Part shown: positions 8,454 to 19,100 of the stretch, piece after piece | Numbering within the stretch: position 1 is the first letter of the stretch | Layout: each line of letters opens with the position of its first letter | Translations under genes and position numbers: made by a program | The notes under the pieces: generated by a model | Told to the model about the DNA's origin: nothing | The model's database searches: none | Seen by the model: the letters and a program-made list of their open reading frames with translations, nothing else | DNA from: an uncultured Selenomonadales bacterium | GTDB lineage: Bacteria; Bacillota; Negativicutes; Selenomonadales; Selenomonadaceae | Length of the DNA: 64,000 nt | Assembly (NCBI GenBank): GCA_900314765.1 | Contig: OMWN01000099.1 | Span: forward strand, 1 to 64,000 | Direction: 5' to 3'

Positions 8454-9449
8454 TTAAAATAACAGCAAAAAAATCTTGTAAATGATGGCGCCCATGATGG
8501 CCGTGCACGGAATCGTCAACACCCACGCGACAAGCATTTGCTGCGCAACATCCCAATGAACGGCCCTTATGCGCTTCGCCGTGCCCACGCCCATGATTGA
8601 GCCCGAGACGACATGCGTCGTGCTGACCGGCAGATGAGCAAGCGTCGCCGTGAAAATGACCGTCGCGCTCGTGAGGTCCGCCGCAAAGCCGCTTATCGGC
8701 TCGAGCTTGAATATTTTCGTGCCGACCGTGCGAATGATGCGACGTCCGCCCGATGCCGTGCCGATTGCCATGGCGCTCGCCGCCAATATTTTGACGATGA
8801 GAGGCACATCGAACGTCTCAATGTAGCCGCCCGCCAACAGCGCAAGCGTGATGATGCCCATAGACTTCTGCGCGTCGTTTGAGCCATGAGAAAACGCCAT
8901 GAGCGACGCAGAGACGAGCTGCATCCTCATGAAATTGTCATTCACGACGTACGGCTTCAAATTGCCGAATATCATATAGAAGACCCGCATCATGACGAAT
9001 CCGACGCACAGCGCCACGAGCGGCGAAAGAATGAGCGACAGTACGATTTTCCCGATGCCGATCAAATTGAGCCCCACAACACCCGTCGACACGAGGACAG
9101 CACCAATTACGCCACCGACAAGCGCATGCGATGAGCTGGACGGAAGCGCTATATACCACGTTATGATATTCCAAATGACCGCGCCCGAAAGCGCGGCGAT
9201 AAGAATCTTTTCGTCCACATGGTTCGCTGACTTCACGATGTCCGTGCCAATGGTTTTCGCGACGCCAGTGCTATAAAGCGCGCCCAAAAAATTGAGCACA
9301 GCCGTCATCATGATGGCATGCGTCGGCGATATGGCTCTCGTCGATACGGATGTGGCAATGGCATTCGCCGTGTCATGAAAGCCGTTTATGAAATCAAAAA
9401 TGAGTGCAAGCCCGATTACGAGGAAAATCATTATCTGAAGGTCAGGCAT
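8454..9449 (-). CDS. Inorganic phosphate transporter, PiT family
   Basis: A 331-residue PiT/Pho-4 membrane protein that carries phosphate or metal-phosphate with a cation. It shows the duplicated PiT signature: FDFINGFHDTANAIATSV near the N terminus and AFSHGSNDAQKSMGI around residue 190, within about ten hydrophobic segments. Its start overlaps the end of the PhoU-like gene by 8 bp, the standard DUF47-pit pair. PiT carriers are usually low-affinity, and no Pho-box is evident. Confidence 0.92.
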   Translation of the reverse strand: MPDLQIMIFLVIGLALIFDFINGFHDTANAIATSVSTRAISPTHAIMMTAVLNFLGALYSTGVAKTIGTDIVKSANHVDEKILIAALSGAVIWNIITWYIALPSSSSHALVGGVIGAVLVSTGVVGLNLIGIGKIVLSLILSPLVALCVGFVMMRVFYMIFGNLKPYVVNDNFMRMQLVSASLMAFSHGSNDAQKSMGIITLALLAGGYIETFDVPLIVKILAASAMAIGTASGGRRIIRTVGTKIFKLEPISGFAADLTSATVIFTATLAHLPVSTTHVVSGSIMGVGTAKRIRAVHWDVAQQMLVAWVLTIPCTAIMGAIIYKIFLLLF

Positions 9450-10071
9450 ATTTCATCACCACGCCGCGAATCATGTTCGACAAATCCTCACAATGATCCA
9501 TCGTTTCCTCGAGATTCTCGATAATATCCTTCCACTTTATGAGCTCTATAGGATTTTTCTCATTGTCAAACAATGACGCGACCTCATTGCGATAAACTTT
9601 ATCGCCTTCGCTTTCGAGCTTTCCAATCCGATGCGTCGTCGCGAGCAGCTCCTCGCGATTCTTTTTGATGTCCTTCAAGAGCGAAAATGCCTTTATGATT
9701 TGCTCAGTGGCCTGAAGCAAAAGCTTCGTCATGGCTATGGCGCCATCTTTTAGCTCCGCCGTCCTGTACATCACAATACGCTGAACCGTCCCCTGCAGCA
9801 AATCCACGCCATCGTCGAGCCCATTCGCGACAGCAAATATGTCTTCACGGTCAATCGGCGTTATGAATGTCTGATTGAGCTTATCAATGATGCTGTTGTT
9901 GACATTGTCTGCCGCATGCTCGAGGTCGATGATTTCCTTCACGCGTTTCTCTGCCGTCGACGGCTCTATCATAATTTCATCCATGATGACAGCACATTTA
10001 TAGAAAAACTTTGCGCTGTCTACAAACAAATCGAAGAACTCACTGTTATTATTATGTTTAAAATTAAACAT
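9442..10071 (-). CDS. PhoU-like phosphate transport accessory protein (DUF47)
   Basis: A 209-residue all-helical protein of the DUF47/TIGR00153 group, PhoU-related. Such genes accompany PiT transporters and are thought to modulate them. The helices carry acidic, metal-binding-like stretches (EIIDLEHAAD, NLEETMDHCEDL). AGGAGG lies just before the ATG, and the gene overlaps pit by 8 bp. The pair has its own promoter at 10117-10145. Confidence 0.88.
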   Translation of the reverse strand: MFNFKHNNNSEFFDLFVDSAKFFYKCAVIMDEIMIEPSTAEKRVKEIIDLEHAADNVNNSIIDKLNQTFITPIDREDIFAVANGLDDGVDLLQGTVQRIVMYRTAELKDGAIAMTKLLLQATEQIIKAFSLLKDIKKNREELLATTHRIGKLESEGDKVYRNEVASLFDNEKNPIELIKWKDIIENLEETMDHCEDLSNMIRGVVMKYA

Positions 10072-10116
10072 TCAGTCCTCCTGCTCATACACTCTAAAAT
10101 TTTTAAGCACGTTCCA

Positions 10117-10145
10117 ACTATACCATTATTTTTTGCGTTCATCAA
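10117..10145 (-). promoter_or_regulatory. Promoter of the DUF47-pit pair
   Basis: Minus-strand TTGATG (10140-10145), a 17-bp spacer, TATAGT (10117-10122), about 45 bp before the DUF47 start and just after the zapA stop. Confidence 0.6.
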
Positions 10146-10162
10146 TACGAATGAGGCATAGA

Positions 10163-10453
10163 CTATATCATCGCTTCGTTTGGCTTGCCGCCGCTCTTGT
10201 CTGGCTTATTCTTTTTCTCAATCAATGCGGCAAGCTCCTCGTAATCCTTTTTCATCTGCAAATAAGAATCGGCTATCTCGAGTGCCGCAAGGACGCCTAT
10301 GCGCGTATTCGAAAAACTGCGCGTTCTCTTCGCTATCGTGCGCATCTCGCCGTCAACGATCTTCGCGAGCTTCTTCACGTACTCTGGATCACTCGTCACC
10401 TTCAATGGATAGCTTTCGCCAAATATATCCACTACCAGCTTATTGTCGCTCAA
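10163..10453 (-). CDS. zapA: Cell division protein ZapA
   Basis: A 96-residue FtsZ-ring-associated protein that crosslinks FtsZ filaments. The N terminus has the ZapA globular head (VVDIFGESYPLKV), with the SFSNTRIGVLAALEIADSY segment and then a charged coiled coil. The start is TTG (10453) with AGGTGA upstream. It has its own promoter between it and the pheT terminator. It is downstream of pheT, as in many Firmicutes. Confidence 0.88.
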   Translation of the reverse strand: MSDNKLVVDIFGESYPLKVTSDPEYVKKLAKIVDGEMRTIAKRTRSFSNTRIGVLAALEIADSYLQMKKDYEELAALIEKKNKPDKSGGKPNEAMI

Positions 10454-10506
10454 TCACTTCACCTGCGTTCCGAAATTCTAAACTAAATTTCAATCATATC
10501 CACTTT

Positions 10507-10534
10507 ATTATATCATTTCATGGCCTTATGGCAA
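10507..10534 (-). promoter_or_regulatory. Promoter of zapA
   Basis: Minus-strand TTGCCA (10529-10534), a 16-bp spacer and a perfect TATAAT (10507-10512), just downstream of the pheT terminator, so zapA can be transcribed independently. Confidence 0.65.
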
Positions 10535-10543
10535 AATTTTTTT

Positions 10544-10583
10544 AAAAAAAAGATTAGCGATTTTGTCGTCGCTAATCTTTTCT
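10544..10583 (-). terminator. Intrinsic terminator after pheT
   Basis: AAAGATTAGCGA pairs with TCGCTAATCTTT around an 8-base loop. On the minus strand it ends in a run of eight T. It closes the cysE-mrp-glyQS-pheST transcript. Confidence 0.88.
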
Positions 10584-10619
10584 TATATACGATACTATAT
10601 GATGGCCTTGTGATGGCTT

Positions 10620-13052
10620 TTACATTCTAAGCTCAGCTTTGAAATCTTTTTCCACGGCGCTCACGATTTCCTTGAACGCTTCCTGCACTTCATCATCTGT
10701 GAGCGTCTTGTCGCTCGACTGGAAAATGATTGAGAACGCGAGGCTCTTCTTGCCGCTCTCGACTTGCTTGCCCGTGTAAACATCAAACAGCGCAACATTC
10801 TTGAAGTATGGGCCAGCATTTTTCTTTATCGTGCGCTCGACATCTGCCGCTTTGACATCGTCAGCAACGATGATGGCGAGGTCGCGATCAATCGCTGGAT
10901 ACTTTGGAAGAGACGTGTATGTGAATTTCTTTGCCGCGTACTTCATCAGCGTGTCTATATCCGCTTCGAAAATGTAAAGCTTCTGCTTGACGCCGAACGA
11001 TGCCGCGACTTCCGGGTGCACCTCGCCCACAACGGCCAAAGTGTCCCTGCCCTTCTTGAACACTGCCGTCTTGCCTGGATGCATCGCGTAGTGCTCTCCC
11101 GCTTCGACAGTGTATCGCGATACGGAAAGCTCAGACAAAAGTTCCTCCATGACGCCTTTTGCATCGTAGAAATCAATATTGTCTGCGCCATTCGTCCATC
11201 CCACAGGAGCACGACGGCCCGTCATGAGGCCCGCGAGCTTCACGACCTCTTTCGGCAGCTCCGTCACGGGCACAGCCTTTGGCATGAAAACAGGCGCAAT
11301 CTCAAAGATGCGGACATCTTCGTTTTTACGCGAAAAATTTCTCATCGCGTTGTCAAACACATTCGTGAGCAGTGTCGTCCTCACGAGCGGATAATCGTCC
11401 GTGAGTGGATTCATGATGGGGATTGCGTTGCGAAGCGGATCATCCTGCGGCACGTGCAGCTTGTCGAACATCGACGGATGAACGAACGCGAATGACGCCG
11501 TCTCATCGAGGCCCAACGTGACAAGAATATTCTTCATGTGCTCTATGAATGTCTGGCACTCACTCTGATGTGCGAGCATGATGGAGCCCCATGGCGTCGT
11601 CGACGGAATGTTATGGAAGCCGTAGATTCTCGCTATTTCCTCCGAGAGGTCTTCCCACACGCTCACGTCGTTGCGCCATGACGGCACGTGCGCGATATAG
11701 CTGTCCTCTCCCGTGCTGTCGACTCTGAAGCCAAGGCTCTCGAGAATGGCCGTCATCTTGTTGCCCGTGAGCTTTGTGCCGAGACGCTCATTGATTTTAT
11801 CTGCGGTGAATGATACTTCAACGGGCTTTGCTGGGTTTGGATAAACGTCGACAATGCCTTCGCAGACGGTGCACGCGCCCATGTCCTGCAACAGCTGTGC
11901 CGCGCGTGTGAGCGCGCGCTGTGTCTCCTTCACGTCAACGCCACGCTCGAAGCGGCCAGATGCTTCTGAGTGAAGTCCGCACGCTCTCGCAGTACGACGA
12001 ATGGATGGTCCCGCAAATGACGCAGCCTCGAGCACCACCGTCGTTGTCTTGTCCGTTATCTCTGTCTCGAGACCGCCCATGATGCCTGCGAGTCCCGCTG
12101 GCTTCTCCGCGTCCGCGATGACAAGTTCGTCGCCTTTCGCCACGCGTGACGAATCATCGAGCGTGTGAAGATTTTCACCTTTGATGGCTCGACGCGCAGT
12201 CAGCGTGTGACCTTTTATTTCATCATAATCGTAAGCGTGCATCGGCTGACCCAGCTCGACCATTACGAAATTCGTCACGTCCACGACGTTGTTTATCGCG
12301 CGAATGCCTGCGCCCTCAAGACGCTGCTGCATCCACTCAGGCGACGGCCCGATCTTGACATTCTTCAGCACCTTCGCGGAGAAACGCGAGCACAGTTCAG
12401 GCGCATCGATATTGATTTTTACGAGCGATGAGCTTGGGACATCGTCTTCTTTGACCTGTATGATTGGCCATTTCGGCTTGTTCGATGTGAGGACCGCAAT
12501 CTCACGCACGAGGCCGATGACGCTGAAGCAGTCGCCGCGATTTGCCGTCAGCTCAAACTCGAGGACGACGTCATCGAGCCCGAGCACGCCCTTCACGGGA
12601 ACACCGACAGGCGTATCGTCTGGGAATATGTATATGCCTGTCTTCTGCTCCTCCGGCAGCGACTCGAGGTCAAGCTTCATCTCTCCCGCTGAGCATAGCA
12701 TGCCGTTGGAGACGACGCCGCGCATTTTGCCTTTCGATATTTTCTGGCCGTTTGGCAGATGTGCGCCAACCAAAGCGACAGGAACAATCTGACCATCTTT
12801 GACGTTTGGCGCACCTGTCACGATCGTCAGCGGCTCCTTCGCGCCTACGTTCACCGTGCAGATTTTCAAGTGGTCGGAGTTCTCGTGCGGGACGACTTTG
12901 TCAAGCCTTCCTGTCACGACTTTTTCGAGACCCGCGCCGGCGTGTATGACATTTTCCACAGGAACGCCGGCCATCGTCAGCTTGTCCGCCAGTTCTTCAG
13001 GTGTTTCCAAAAAATCTATGTAGTCTTTAAGCCATTTTATAGATACCTGCAT
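10620..13052 (-). CDS. pheT: Phenylalanine--tRNA ligase beta subunit
   Basis: An 810-residue PheRS beta chain. In order: N-terminal tRNA-binding (EMAP-like) domain with GVPVENVIHAG, B3/B4 editing region (RPxxNNVVD-like RAINNVVDVTNFVM), B5 domain, catalytic-like core, and a C-terminal anticodon-binding FDX-ACB domain (FTYTSLPKYPAIDRDLA). The length is normal. It works as an alpha2-beta2 tetramer with PheS, whose gene is 15 bp upstream. No T-box leader is seen before pheS, since the gap from glyS is only 10 bp. Confidence 0.97.
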   Translation of the reverse strand: MQVSIKWLKDYIDFLETPEELADKLTMAGVPVENVIHAGAGLEKVVTGRLDKVVPHENSDHLKICTVNVGAKEPLTIVTGAPNVKDGQIVPVALVGAHLPNGQKISKGKMRGVVSNGMLCSAGEMKLDLESLPEEQKTGIYIFPDDTPVGVPVKGVLGLDDVVLEFELTANRGDCFSVIGLVREIAVLTSNKPKWPIIQVKEDDVPSSSLVKINIDAPELCSRFSAKVLKNVKIGPSPEWMQQRLEGAGIRAINNVVDVTNFVMVELGQPMHAYDYDEIKGHTLTARRAIKGENLHTLDDSSRVAKGDELVIADAEKPAGLAGIMGGLETEITDKTTTVVLEAASFAGPSIRRTARACGLHSEASGRFERGVDVKETQRALTRAAQLLQDMGACTVCEGIVDVYPNPAKPVEVSFTADKINERLGTKLTGNKMTAILESLGFRVDSTGEDSYIAHVPSWRNDVSVWEDLSEEIARIYGFHNIPSTTPWGSIMLAHQSECQTFIEHMKNILVTLGLDETASFAFVHPSMFDKLHVPQDDPLRNAIPIMNPLTDDYPLVRTTLLTNVFDNAMRNFSRKNEDVRIFEIAPVFMPKAVPVTELPKEVVKLAGLMTGRRAPVGWTNGADNIDFYDAKGVMEELLSELSVSRYTVEAGEHYAMHPGKTAVFKKGRDTLAVVGEVHPEVAASFGVKQKLYIFEADIDTLMKYAAKKFTYTSLPKYPAIDRDLAIIVADDVKAADVERTIKKNAGPYFKNVALFDVYTGKQVESGKKSLAFSIIFQSSDKTLTDDEVQEAFKEIVSAVEKDFKAELRM

Positions 13053-13067
13053 GTTGTCTCACTCCCC

Positions 13068-14102
13068 TCAAAACTGCCGCAAAAAGCGAAGGTCGTTATC
13101 ATAGAACAGGCGCAAATCGTCAATGCCGTAAAGGAGCATCGCGATGCGCTCAACGCCCATGCCAAATGCGTAGCCCGACACCTTCGTCGAATCATAGCCG
13201 CTCATTTCGAGCACATGCGGGTGAACCATGCCGGAGCCAAGTATCTCAAGCCATCCCGTGCCCTTGCAAACACGGCAACCTTTGCCGTGGCACATGACAC
13301 ATGAAATGTCCACTTCCGCGCTCGGCTCAGTGAATGGGAAAAAGCTCGGGCGGAAACGAACGCCGACATCATTTCCAAAGATTTGATGCAGGAAGAGCTC
13401 AAGCGTCCCCTTTAGATCTGAAAGGCGAATGCCTTTGTCTATCACAAGGCCCTCGACCTGAGTGAACATCGGCGAGTGCGTCGCGTCATAGTCATCGCGG
13501 CGATAGACTCTGCCCGGCGCAATCATGCGTATCGGGCTGTTTGGCTCATGCGCCTGCATCGTCCTCGCCTGCACAGGCGACGTCTGCGTGCGCATGAGGA
13601 TTTCATCTGTGATGTAGAATGAGTCCTGCATATCGCGAGCCGGATGATCCTTCGGCAAATTCAGTGCCTCGAAATTGAAATAATCCTCCTCAATCTCTGG
13701 CCCTTCCTCGACGGTAAAGCCCATATCAAGGAATATTTTCTTTATCTGATTGAGCGTCAGCGTCAACGGATGAAGATGCCCCTGCCATGCTTTTCTGCCG
13801 GGCAACGTCACATCGATGCGCTCACTTTCAAGGCGCTCCTTCAATTCACGCGCATGAAGCTCATCGTTTTTCTTTGCGATAAATTCGCTGAGATCATTTT
13901 TCGCGTCGTTGACGATTTTGCCTATGCGCGAACGATCTTCCGCGTTCAGTTCCTTGAGACCACGAAGCAGGCTCGTTATCTCGCCTTTTTTGCCAAGATA
14001 TTTGACGCGCAGGTCGTTGAGCTCAGCGAGGTTTTCAACGTGCCTGTCTATCGTCTCACGCGCCTGAGCCTTCAGTGCAGCTATTTTTTCCTCTAATCCC
14101 AT
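13068..14102 (-). CDS. pheS: Phenylalanine--tRNA ligase alpha subunit
   Basis: A 344-residue catalytic chain of PheRS. An N-terminal coiled coil (about 1-90) is followed by the class II core with motif 2 ([18 protein letters not shown]) and motif 3 (GFGMGVER variant [14 protein letters not shown]). The cysteine-rich stretch around residues 270-282 ([12 protein letters not shown]) looks like a small zinc-binding insert in the catalytic domain. Directly upstream of pheT. Confidence 0.97.
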   Translation of the reverse strand: MGLEEKIAALKAQARETIDRHVENLAELNDLRVKYLGKKGEITSLLRGLKELNAEDRSRIGKIVNDAKNDLSEFIAKKNDELHARELKERLESERIDVTLPGRKAWQGHLHPLTLTLNQIKKIFLDMGFTVEEGPEIEEDYFNFEALNLPKDHPARDMQDSFYITDEILMRTQTSPVQARTMQAHEPNSPIRMIAPGRVYRRDDYDATHSPMFTQVEGLVIDKGIRLSDLKGTLELFLHQIFGNDVGVRFRPSFFPFTEPSAEVDISCVMCHGKGCRVCKGTGWLEILGSGMVHPHVLEMSGYDSTKVSGYAFGMGVERIAMLLYGIDDLRLFYDNDLRFLRQF

Positions 14103-14112
14103 TTTGCACCTC

Positions 14113-16185
14113 TCACTTATCTAATACAATTTTGCTGAAATCCGCAACCTTGTTTATGAGCCTGTCAATCGCCAGCAAGAGACCGAGGCGATTATTTTTG
14201 ATTTTCTCGTCCTTGTCCATGACCATTACCGCGTCAAAGAAATCATCTATCGGACGGCTCAAATCCTTCAGCGCATCGATGGCGCCGACAAAATCATAAT
14301 CTTCAACGAGGCTCTTCATCGAGCCCTCGGTCGAGGTGTATGCCTGGTACAATGCCTTTTCAGCTGGCACGGCAAAGAGCGACTCATCTATATGGTCAGC
14401 CATAGATTTGTCGGCTTTCTCCGATATGTTCTTCGCTCTGACGAATGACTGGATGACAGGTGTCATGTCGCTCGAATTCAGCTCGCTCGCCAAGGCATTT
14501 GCCTTGAGGAATGTCGCATAAACGTCATCAACATCGTCAAGCACCGCATCCGCGATGTCATAACGAATCTTTGCCTCGTCGAGAACATTCTTCACTCTGA
14601 GCCTTATAAACTCGCCCACATCGGACTGCATCTTTTCGCGCGCAACTTTATCCGTGATGGCGAACTGATCCATCGAGAGGCTTACAATATCTGAAAGGTT
14701 TATATTTGTTTTCGCGTTAATCAGCTGATTGACAAGGCCAAGCGCCTGGCGTCTGAGGCCAAATGGATCCTGCGAGCCTGTCGGTATGAGTCCACGGCTG
14801 AACGTCGCGACAATATTATCGACCTTATCCGCAATGCTCACAATGAGGCCAACGCGCGTCGACGGGTCCACATCGCCAGAGAAACGTGGACGATAATGCT
14901 CGTCTATCGCCGTCGCGACATCGTCGTTTTCGCCGTCGAGCTTTGCATACTCGCGACCCATGATGCCCTGAAGTTCCGTGAATTCCGTGACCATGCCCGT
15001 CACGAGGTCGGCTTTTGACAGCTCAGCCGCGCGCACAGCGTTCTTCTTTTCCTCCGCGCTCGCACCAACCATATCCGCTATTTTGTCCGCGAGCTCCATG
15101 AGGCGTTCCGTCTTCTCATATACGCTGCCGAGCCCTTCTTGGAACACAACGGTCTTGAGCTTGTCGCGGTGCCCTTCAAGCGTCTTTTTCCTGTCCTCGT
15201 CAAAGAAGAACTGCGCATCCGCAAGTCTCGCGCGCAGGACACGCTCATTGCCATGCTGCACGATGTCGAGGTATTCCTTGCCGCCGTTTCTCACCGTGAT
15301 GAAGAGCGGCAACAATTTGCCATTGTCATCTTTTACAGGGAAATAGCGCTGATGGTCGCGCATCGGCGTGATGACAGCTTCCGGCGGAAGCTTTAAATAT
15401 TTGTCCTCAAAATGGCCGCAAAGCGCCGTCGGATATTCCACGAGATACGTGACCTCTTCGAGCAAATCATCATTGATTTCCGCAGTGCCGCCATTGGTCT
15501 TCGCGACATCATTTATCTGCTTGCGAATCATGTTCTGGCGACGCACAGGGTCAACGATGATGAACTCCGCTTCGCAGTCTGTCTCATATGAATCCGCATT
15601 CTTTATATCAAAATTTTCATGACCAAGGAAACGATGGCCACGCGACGAACGACCAGATTTCACGTTCGCTATCTCGAAATCGACGACATCGTCACCATAA
15701 AGCGCCACAATCCAGCGAATCGGGCGAATGAATTTGAAATCGAGGCTGCCCCACCTCATATTATTTGGGAATGAAAGTCCACAAATGAGATTTTTTAAAA
15801 GCTGCGGCAGGAGCTTTGCGGTCTCCTCGCCCTTCGTATGAACGATGGCATAGACATATCCATCTTTTTTCACTAAATCGCTCGGGTCAACCTTCTGCCC
15901 GCGCGCAAATCCCTGCGCCGCTTTTGTGGGATTGCCGTCAGCGTCAAATGCCGCCTTTATCGATGGACCGCGACGCTCGCTCATCATGTCTGGCTGATTT
16001 TCGTCGAGTCCCTTTATGATGAGCGCCATGCGTCTTGGCGTGCCGAGCGTCTTTATGGAGTCAAACGAAAGCCTTTCGCTCTCGAGCATTTTTTTCGCGT
16101 CTTCGCCGATTTCAGAAAGCACACCTGGCATCACATGCGCGGGAACTTCCTCCGAACCAATTTCCAAAAGCAAATCTTTTTTCAT
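14113..16185 (-). CDS. glyS: Glycine--tRNA ligase beta subunit
   Basis: A 690-residue beta chain of the bacterial alpha2-beta2 glycyl-tRNA synthetase. It begins with [14 protein letters not shown] and has the conserved [13 protein letters not shown] and FIRPIRWI segments, an HD-like central domain (around ALCGHF and [10 protein letters not shown]) and the C-terminal anticodon-binding region. The start overlaps the glyQ stop by 4 bp (ATGA). The two-subunit GlyRS is usual in diderm bacteria and many clostridia. Confidence 0.97.
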   Translation of the reverse strand: MKKDLLLEIGSEEVPAHVMPGVLSEIGEDAKKMLESERLSFDSIKTLGTPRRMALIIKGLDENQPDMMSERRGPSIKAAFDADGNPTKAAQGFARGQKVDPSDLVKKDGYVYAIVHTKGEETAKLLPQLLKNLICGLSFPNNMRWGSLDFKFIRPIRWIVALYGDDVVDFEIANVKSGRSSRGHRFLGHENFDIKNADSYETDCEAEFIIVDPVRRQNMIRKQINDVAKTNGGTAEINDDLLEEVTYLVEYPTALCGHFEDKYLKLPPEAVITPMRDHQRYFPVKDDNGKLLPLFITVRNGGKEYLDIVQHGNERVLRARLADAQFFFDEDRKKTLEGHRDKLKTVVFQEGLGSVYEKTERLMELADKIADMVGASAEEKKNAVRAAELSKADLVTGMVTEFTELQGIMGREYAKLDGENDDVATAIDEHYRPRFSGDVDPSTRVGLIVSIADKVDNIVATFSRGLIPTGSQDPFGLRRQALGLVNQLINAKTNINLSDIVSLSMDQFAITDKVAREKMQSDVGEFIRLRVKNVLDEAKIRYDIADAVLDDVDDVYATFLKANALASELNSSDMTPVIQSFVRAKNISEKADKSMADHIDESLFAVPAEKALYQAYTSTEGSMKSLVEDYDFVGAIDALKDLSRPIDDFFDAVMVMDKDEKIKNNRLGLLLAIDRLINKVADFSKIVLDK

Positions 16186-17063
16186 GCCTTCTGCCCCCTT
16201 TTCAGCATTGGATAGCCTAGCTCTTCACGCTGCTTCAGGTAGCATTGAGCGCAAAGGCGTGCCAGTCTCCTGACGCGACCGATGAAAGCCGTGCGCTCCG
16301 AGACGCTGATGGCGCCGCGCGCATCGAGCAGATTGAACGTATGCGAGCATTTGAGGACATAATCGTAGGCGGGGTGAACGAAACCTTTGTCGATAACGCG
16401 GACAGCCTCTTTCTCATATTTGTCGAACAACTCAAAAAGGAGTGCCTCGTCGGAAAGCTCAAACGAATACGTTGACTGCTCGAACTCGTTCTGATGGAAA
16501 ATATCGCCATACGTGTAGTTGTCTGTCCACTGCACATCGTAGACATTCTCGACGCCCTGTATGTACATCGCGAGACGCTCAAGGCCGTACGTGATCTCTG
16601 ACGACACAGGCGCCACATCCACGCTGCCGACCTGTTGGAAATACGTGAACTGCGTTATCTCCATGCCATCGAGCCAGACTTCCCAGCCGAGACCCCATGC
16701 GCCGAGCGTCGGCGACTCCCAGTTATCCTCGACGAAACGAATATCATGCTTTTTCGGGTCGATGCCGAGCGTCTCGAGGCTCTTCAGATAGAGTTCCTGA
16801 ATATTGTCCGGCGACGGCTTCATGATGACCTGAAACTGATGATGCTGATACAGCCTGTTCGGATTATCACCGTAGCGGCCATCTGCCGGACGGCGTGATG
16901 GCTCCACATACGCGACATGCCACGGCTCCGGCCCGAGAACGCGCAGGAACGTCGACGGATTCATCGTTCCTGCGCCTTTTTCCACATCGTAGGGTTCTGC
17001 CAATATGCAGCCCTGCTCTGCCCAAAACTTTTGCAGAGCCAGGATCATATCCTGAAACTTCAT
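16182..17063 (-). CDS. glyQ: Glycine--tRNA ligase alpha subunit
   Basis: A 293-residue catalytic chain. Recognisable class II segments include [42 protein letters not shown] and [10 protein letters not shown], followed by [20 protein letters not shown]. Length and content are typical. It lies 15 bp after mrp and overlaps glyS by 4 bp. Confidence 0.97.
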   Translation of the reverse strand: MKFQDMILALQKFWAEQGCILAEPYDVEKGAGTMNPSTFLRVLGPEPWHVAYVEPSRRPADGRYGDNPNRLYQHHQFQVIMKPSPDNIQELYLKSLETLGIDPKKHDIRFVEDNWESPTLGAWGLGWEVWLDGMEITQFTYFQQVGSVDVAPVSSEITYGLERLAMYIQGVENVYDVQWTDNYTYGDIFHQNEFEQSTYSFELSDEALLFELFDKYEKEAVRVIDKGFVHPAYDYVLKCSHTFNLLDARGAISVSERTAFIGRVRRLARLCAQCYLKQREELGYPMLKRGQKA

Positions 17064-17078
17064 TTATTAATGTCCCCC

Positions 17079-17930
17079 TTATAAATTTTGTTTTTTGACT
17101 GGCATTTTTTTGAGGACATCAACCATTCCATCAAGGAAATGCCCCTCTATTGTCTCTATCAATCCATCGTCTGACGCTTTCGCTATGGCTGGGTCGATAG
17201 GAATATGGCCAAGCACTGAAAGCCCATACTGCGCCGCAATCGACGGCAGATGGCTTTCGCCGAAAATATGATGCTCCTTGCCGCAGTTCGGGCAAACGAA
17301 ATATGACATGTTCTCTATGATGCCAAGCACGGGAATGTCCATCATTTCCGTCATGTTCACGGCTTTTTTGACAATCATCGAGACAAGGTCCTGCGGGCTC
17401 GTCACGACGAGTATGCCGTCAACGGGAAGCGACTGAAAAACGGTCAGCGGCACATCACCCGTGCCGGGCGGCATATCGATGAAAAGATAGTCAATATCCT
17501 GCCAGATAATGTCTGACCAAAACTGCTTCACGACGCCCGATATGATAGGGCCACGCCATACGACGGGGTCCGTGTCGTGCGGCAGCATGAGGTTCATCGA
17601 CATGACATCGATGCCGCCGTCGCTTGAGATCGGATACGCGCCCGACTCCGTGCCGCGCACCTCGCCCGATATGCCAAACATCTTTGGAATCGACGGACCC
17701 GTGACATCCGCGTCCATGATGCCGACGTGGAATCCCTGCCTCGACATGAGCACCGCCGAAAGCGCCGTGACAAGCGATTTGCCGACGCCGCCTTTTCCGC
17801 TCATGACGGCAATGACACGCTTCACATTGCTGAGCTCATTTGGTTTTTCGATGAAACTTTGCGGCTCTGTCCTGTCGCCACAGGTCACGCCACATGAACT
17901 ACAATCGTGAGTGCAATTTTCCTCAGCCAT
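17079..17930 (-). CDS. Mrp/NBP35-type P-loop ATPase (Fe-S carrier)
   Basis: A 283-residue MinD/Mrp-family ATPase expected to bind and transfer iron-sulfur clusters. The deviant Walker A is SGKGGVGKS at about residues 44-52. DADVTGPSIPK and DMPPGTGD are family hallmarks. Cysteines in CTHDCSSCGVTC near the N terminus and CPNCGKEH near residue 215 are likely cluster ligands. It lies between cysE and glyQ, so cysteine supply and Fe-S handling share a transcript. Confidence 0.9.
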   Translation of the reverse strand: MAEENCTHDCSSCGVTCGDRTEPQSFIEKPNELSNVKRVIAVMSGKGGVGKSLVTALSAVLMSRQGFHVGIMDADVTGPSIPKMFGISGEVRGTESGAYPISSDGGIDVMSMNLMLPHDTDPVVWRGPIISGVVKQFWSDIIWQDIDYLFIDMPPGTGDVPLTVFQSLPVDGILVVTSPQDLVSMIVKKAVNMTEMMDIPVLGIIENMSYFVCPNCGKEHHIFGESHLPSIAAQYGLSVLGHIPIDPAIAKASDDGLIETIEGHFLDGMVDVLKKMPVKKQNL

Positions 17931-17972
17931 TTAGTTCTCCCCTTAATATTTTTAAACTATATATGATGATTT

Positions 17973-18926
17973 TCAAATCATGTAGAACCATGCGCCCTGT
18001 GACAGGTCCTTCTCCGTCATCTTTTTCTCGCGCTCATCGCATTGAAGTTCGAGATTTTTGATGCTCACACGCGAATACGGCTTGACGGGCTGCGTGATGA
18101 ACGAGTTGCCGCCGATGACGGAGTCGTGGCCGATGACAGTGTCGCCTCCAAGTATTGACGCGCCGGAGTATATCGTGACATTGTCCTCGATGGTCGGGTG
18201 GCGCTTTTTGCCCTTGAGTTTCTGCCCGCCGCTCGTCGAGAGCGCGCCTATCGTGACGCCCTGATAAATCTTCACGTGCTCACCAATGATAGACGTCTCA
18301 CCGACGACGACGCCGGTCGCATGGTCTATGAAAAAATATCTGCCAATCGTGGCACCGGGATGAATGTCAACGCCCGTTTGGCTGTGCGCGTACTCCGTCA
18401 TCATGCGCGGAATGAGCGGCACATTAAGCACGAAAAGCTCATGAGCGATACGATAAATCGTAATGGCGAGAAGACCCGGATATGCCATCACGATTTCCTC
18501 CATGCTCTTCGCCGCAGGATCTCCATCGTATGTGGCAAGCAAATCGGAATTGATGTAGTCGCGCAGTTTTGGTATCTTGTGCAGAAATTCAAATACAAGC
18601 CGCTCCGCCTCGCGCTTTATGACAGGCTCGTCCACGTGCTCATAATTCTTCATGCCGCGCAGCACGCCTGTGATTTGACGGCCGAGCTGAAACACGACTT
18701 CCTCGATGTAAAACGAGAGACTCGCGTAGTCATCGTGCGGGCTGTAAGATTTTTTTCTGTAGTAGCCGGGAAAGATGATGCGCAAAAGTTTTTGTATCAC
18801 GTCCACGATGGCCTTCTCATCGATGCGCGTTGAAAATGCCTGCTGATCGATTTGACGACTCTGACCATAATCATTGAGGATTTCGTTTACAACATTTTGG
18901 ATTTCATTTTCTTTTGCCAATGCCAT
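17973..18926 (-). CDS. cysE: Serine O-acetyltransferase (EpsC/CysE type)
   Basis: A 317-residue enzyme making O-acetylserine from serine and acetyl-CoA, the carbon precursor of cysteine. An alpha-helical N-terminal region (1-190) precedes a left-handed beta-helix of hexapeptide repeats (TGVDIHPGATIG, GVVVGETSIIG, VKIYQGVTIGALS, HPTIEDNVTIYSGASILG). The His-Asp pair of the active site is in DIHPGATIGRYFFIDHATG. Length matches the longer EpsC form. It is the first gene of the operon with mrp-glyQS-pheST. No T-box is visible in the short upstream gap. Confidence 0.92.
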   Translation of the reverse strand: MALAKENEIQNVVNEILNDYGQSRQIDQQAFSTRIDEKAIVDVIQKLLRIIFPGYYRKKSYSPHDDYASLSFYIEEVVFQLGRQITGVLRGMKNYEHVDEPVIKREAERLVFEFLHKIPKLRDYINSDLLATYDGDPAAKSMEEIVMAYPGLLAITIYRIAHELFVLNVPLIPRMMTEYAHSQTGVDIHPGATIGRYFFIDHATGVVVGETSIIGEHVKIYQGVTIGALSTSGGQKLKGKKRHPTIEDNVTIYSGASILGGDTVIGHDSVIGGNSFITQPVKPYSRVSIKNLELQCDEREKKMTEKDLSQGAWFYMI

Positions 18927-19100
18927 TACAATATTCTCCCTTAAACGGTGGTATAATAATCGACACAGTTGATTTTATATTTGTGATTTCTTATGATGTC
19001 TCGACGACAAATTCTTGCAATATTTATTGATTATAACATTTTTAGACGGCCGTCGCAATAAAGCCGCACAATGAATAGAGCACGAAAGGAGCACGCCCAC

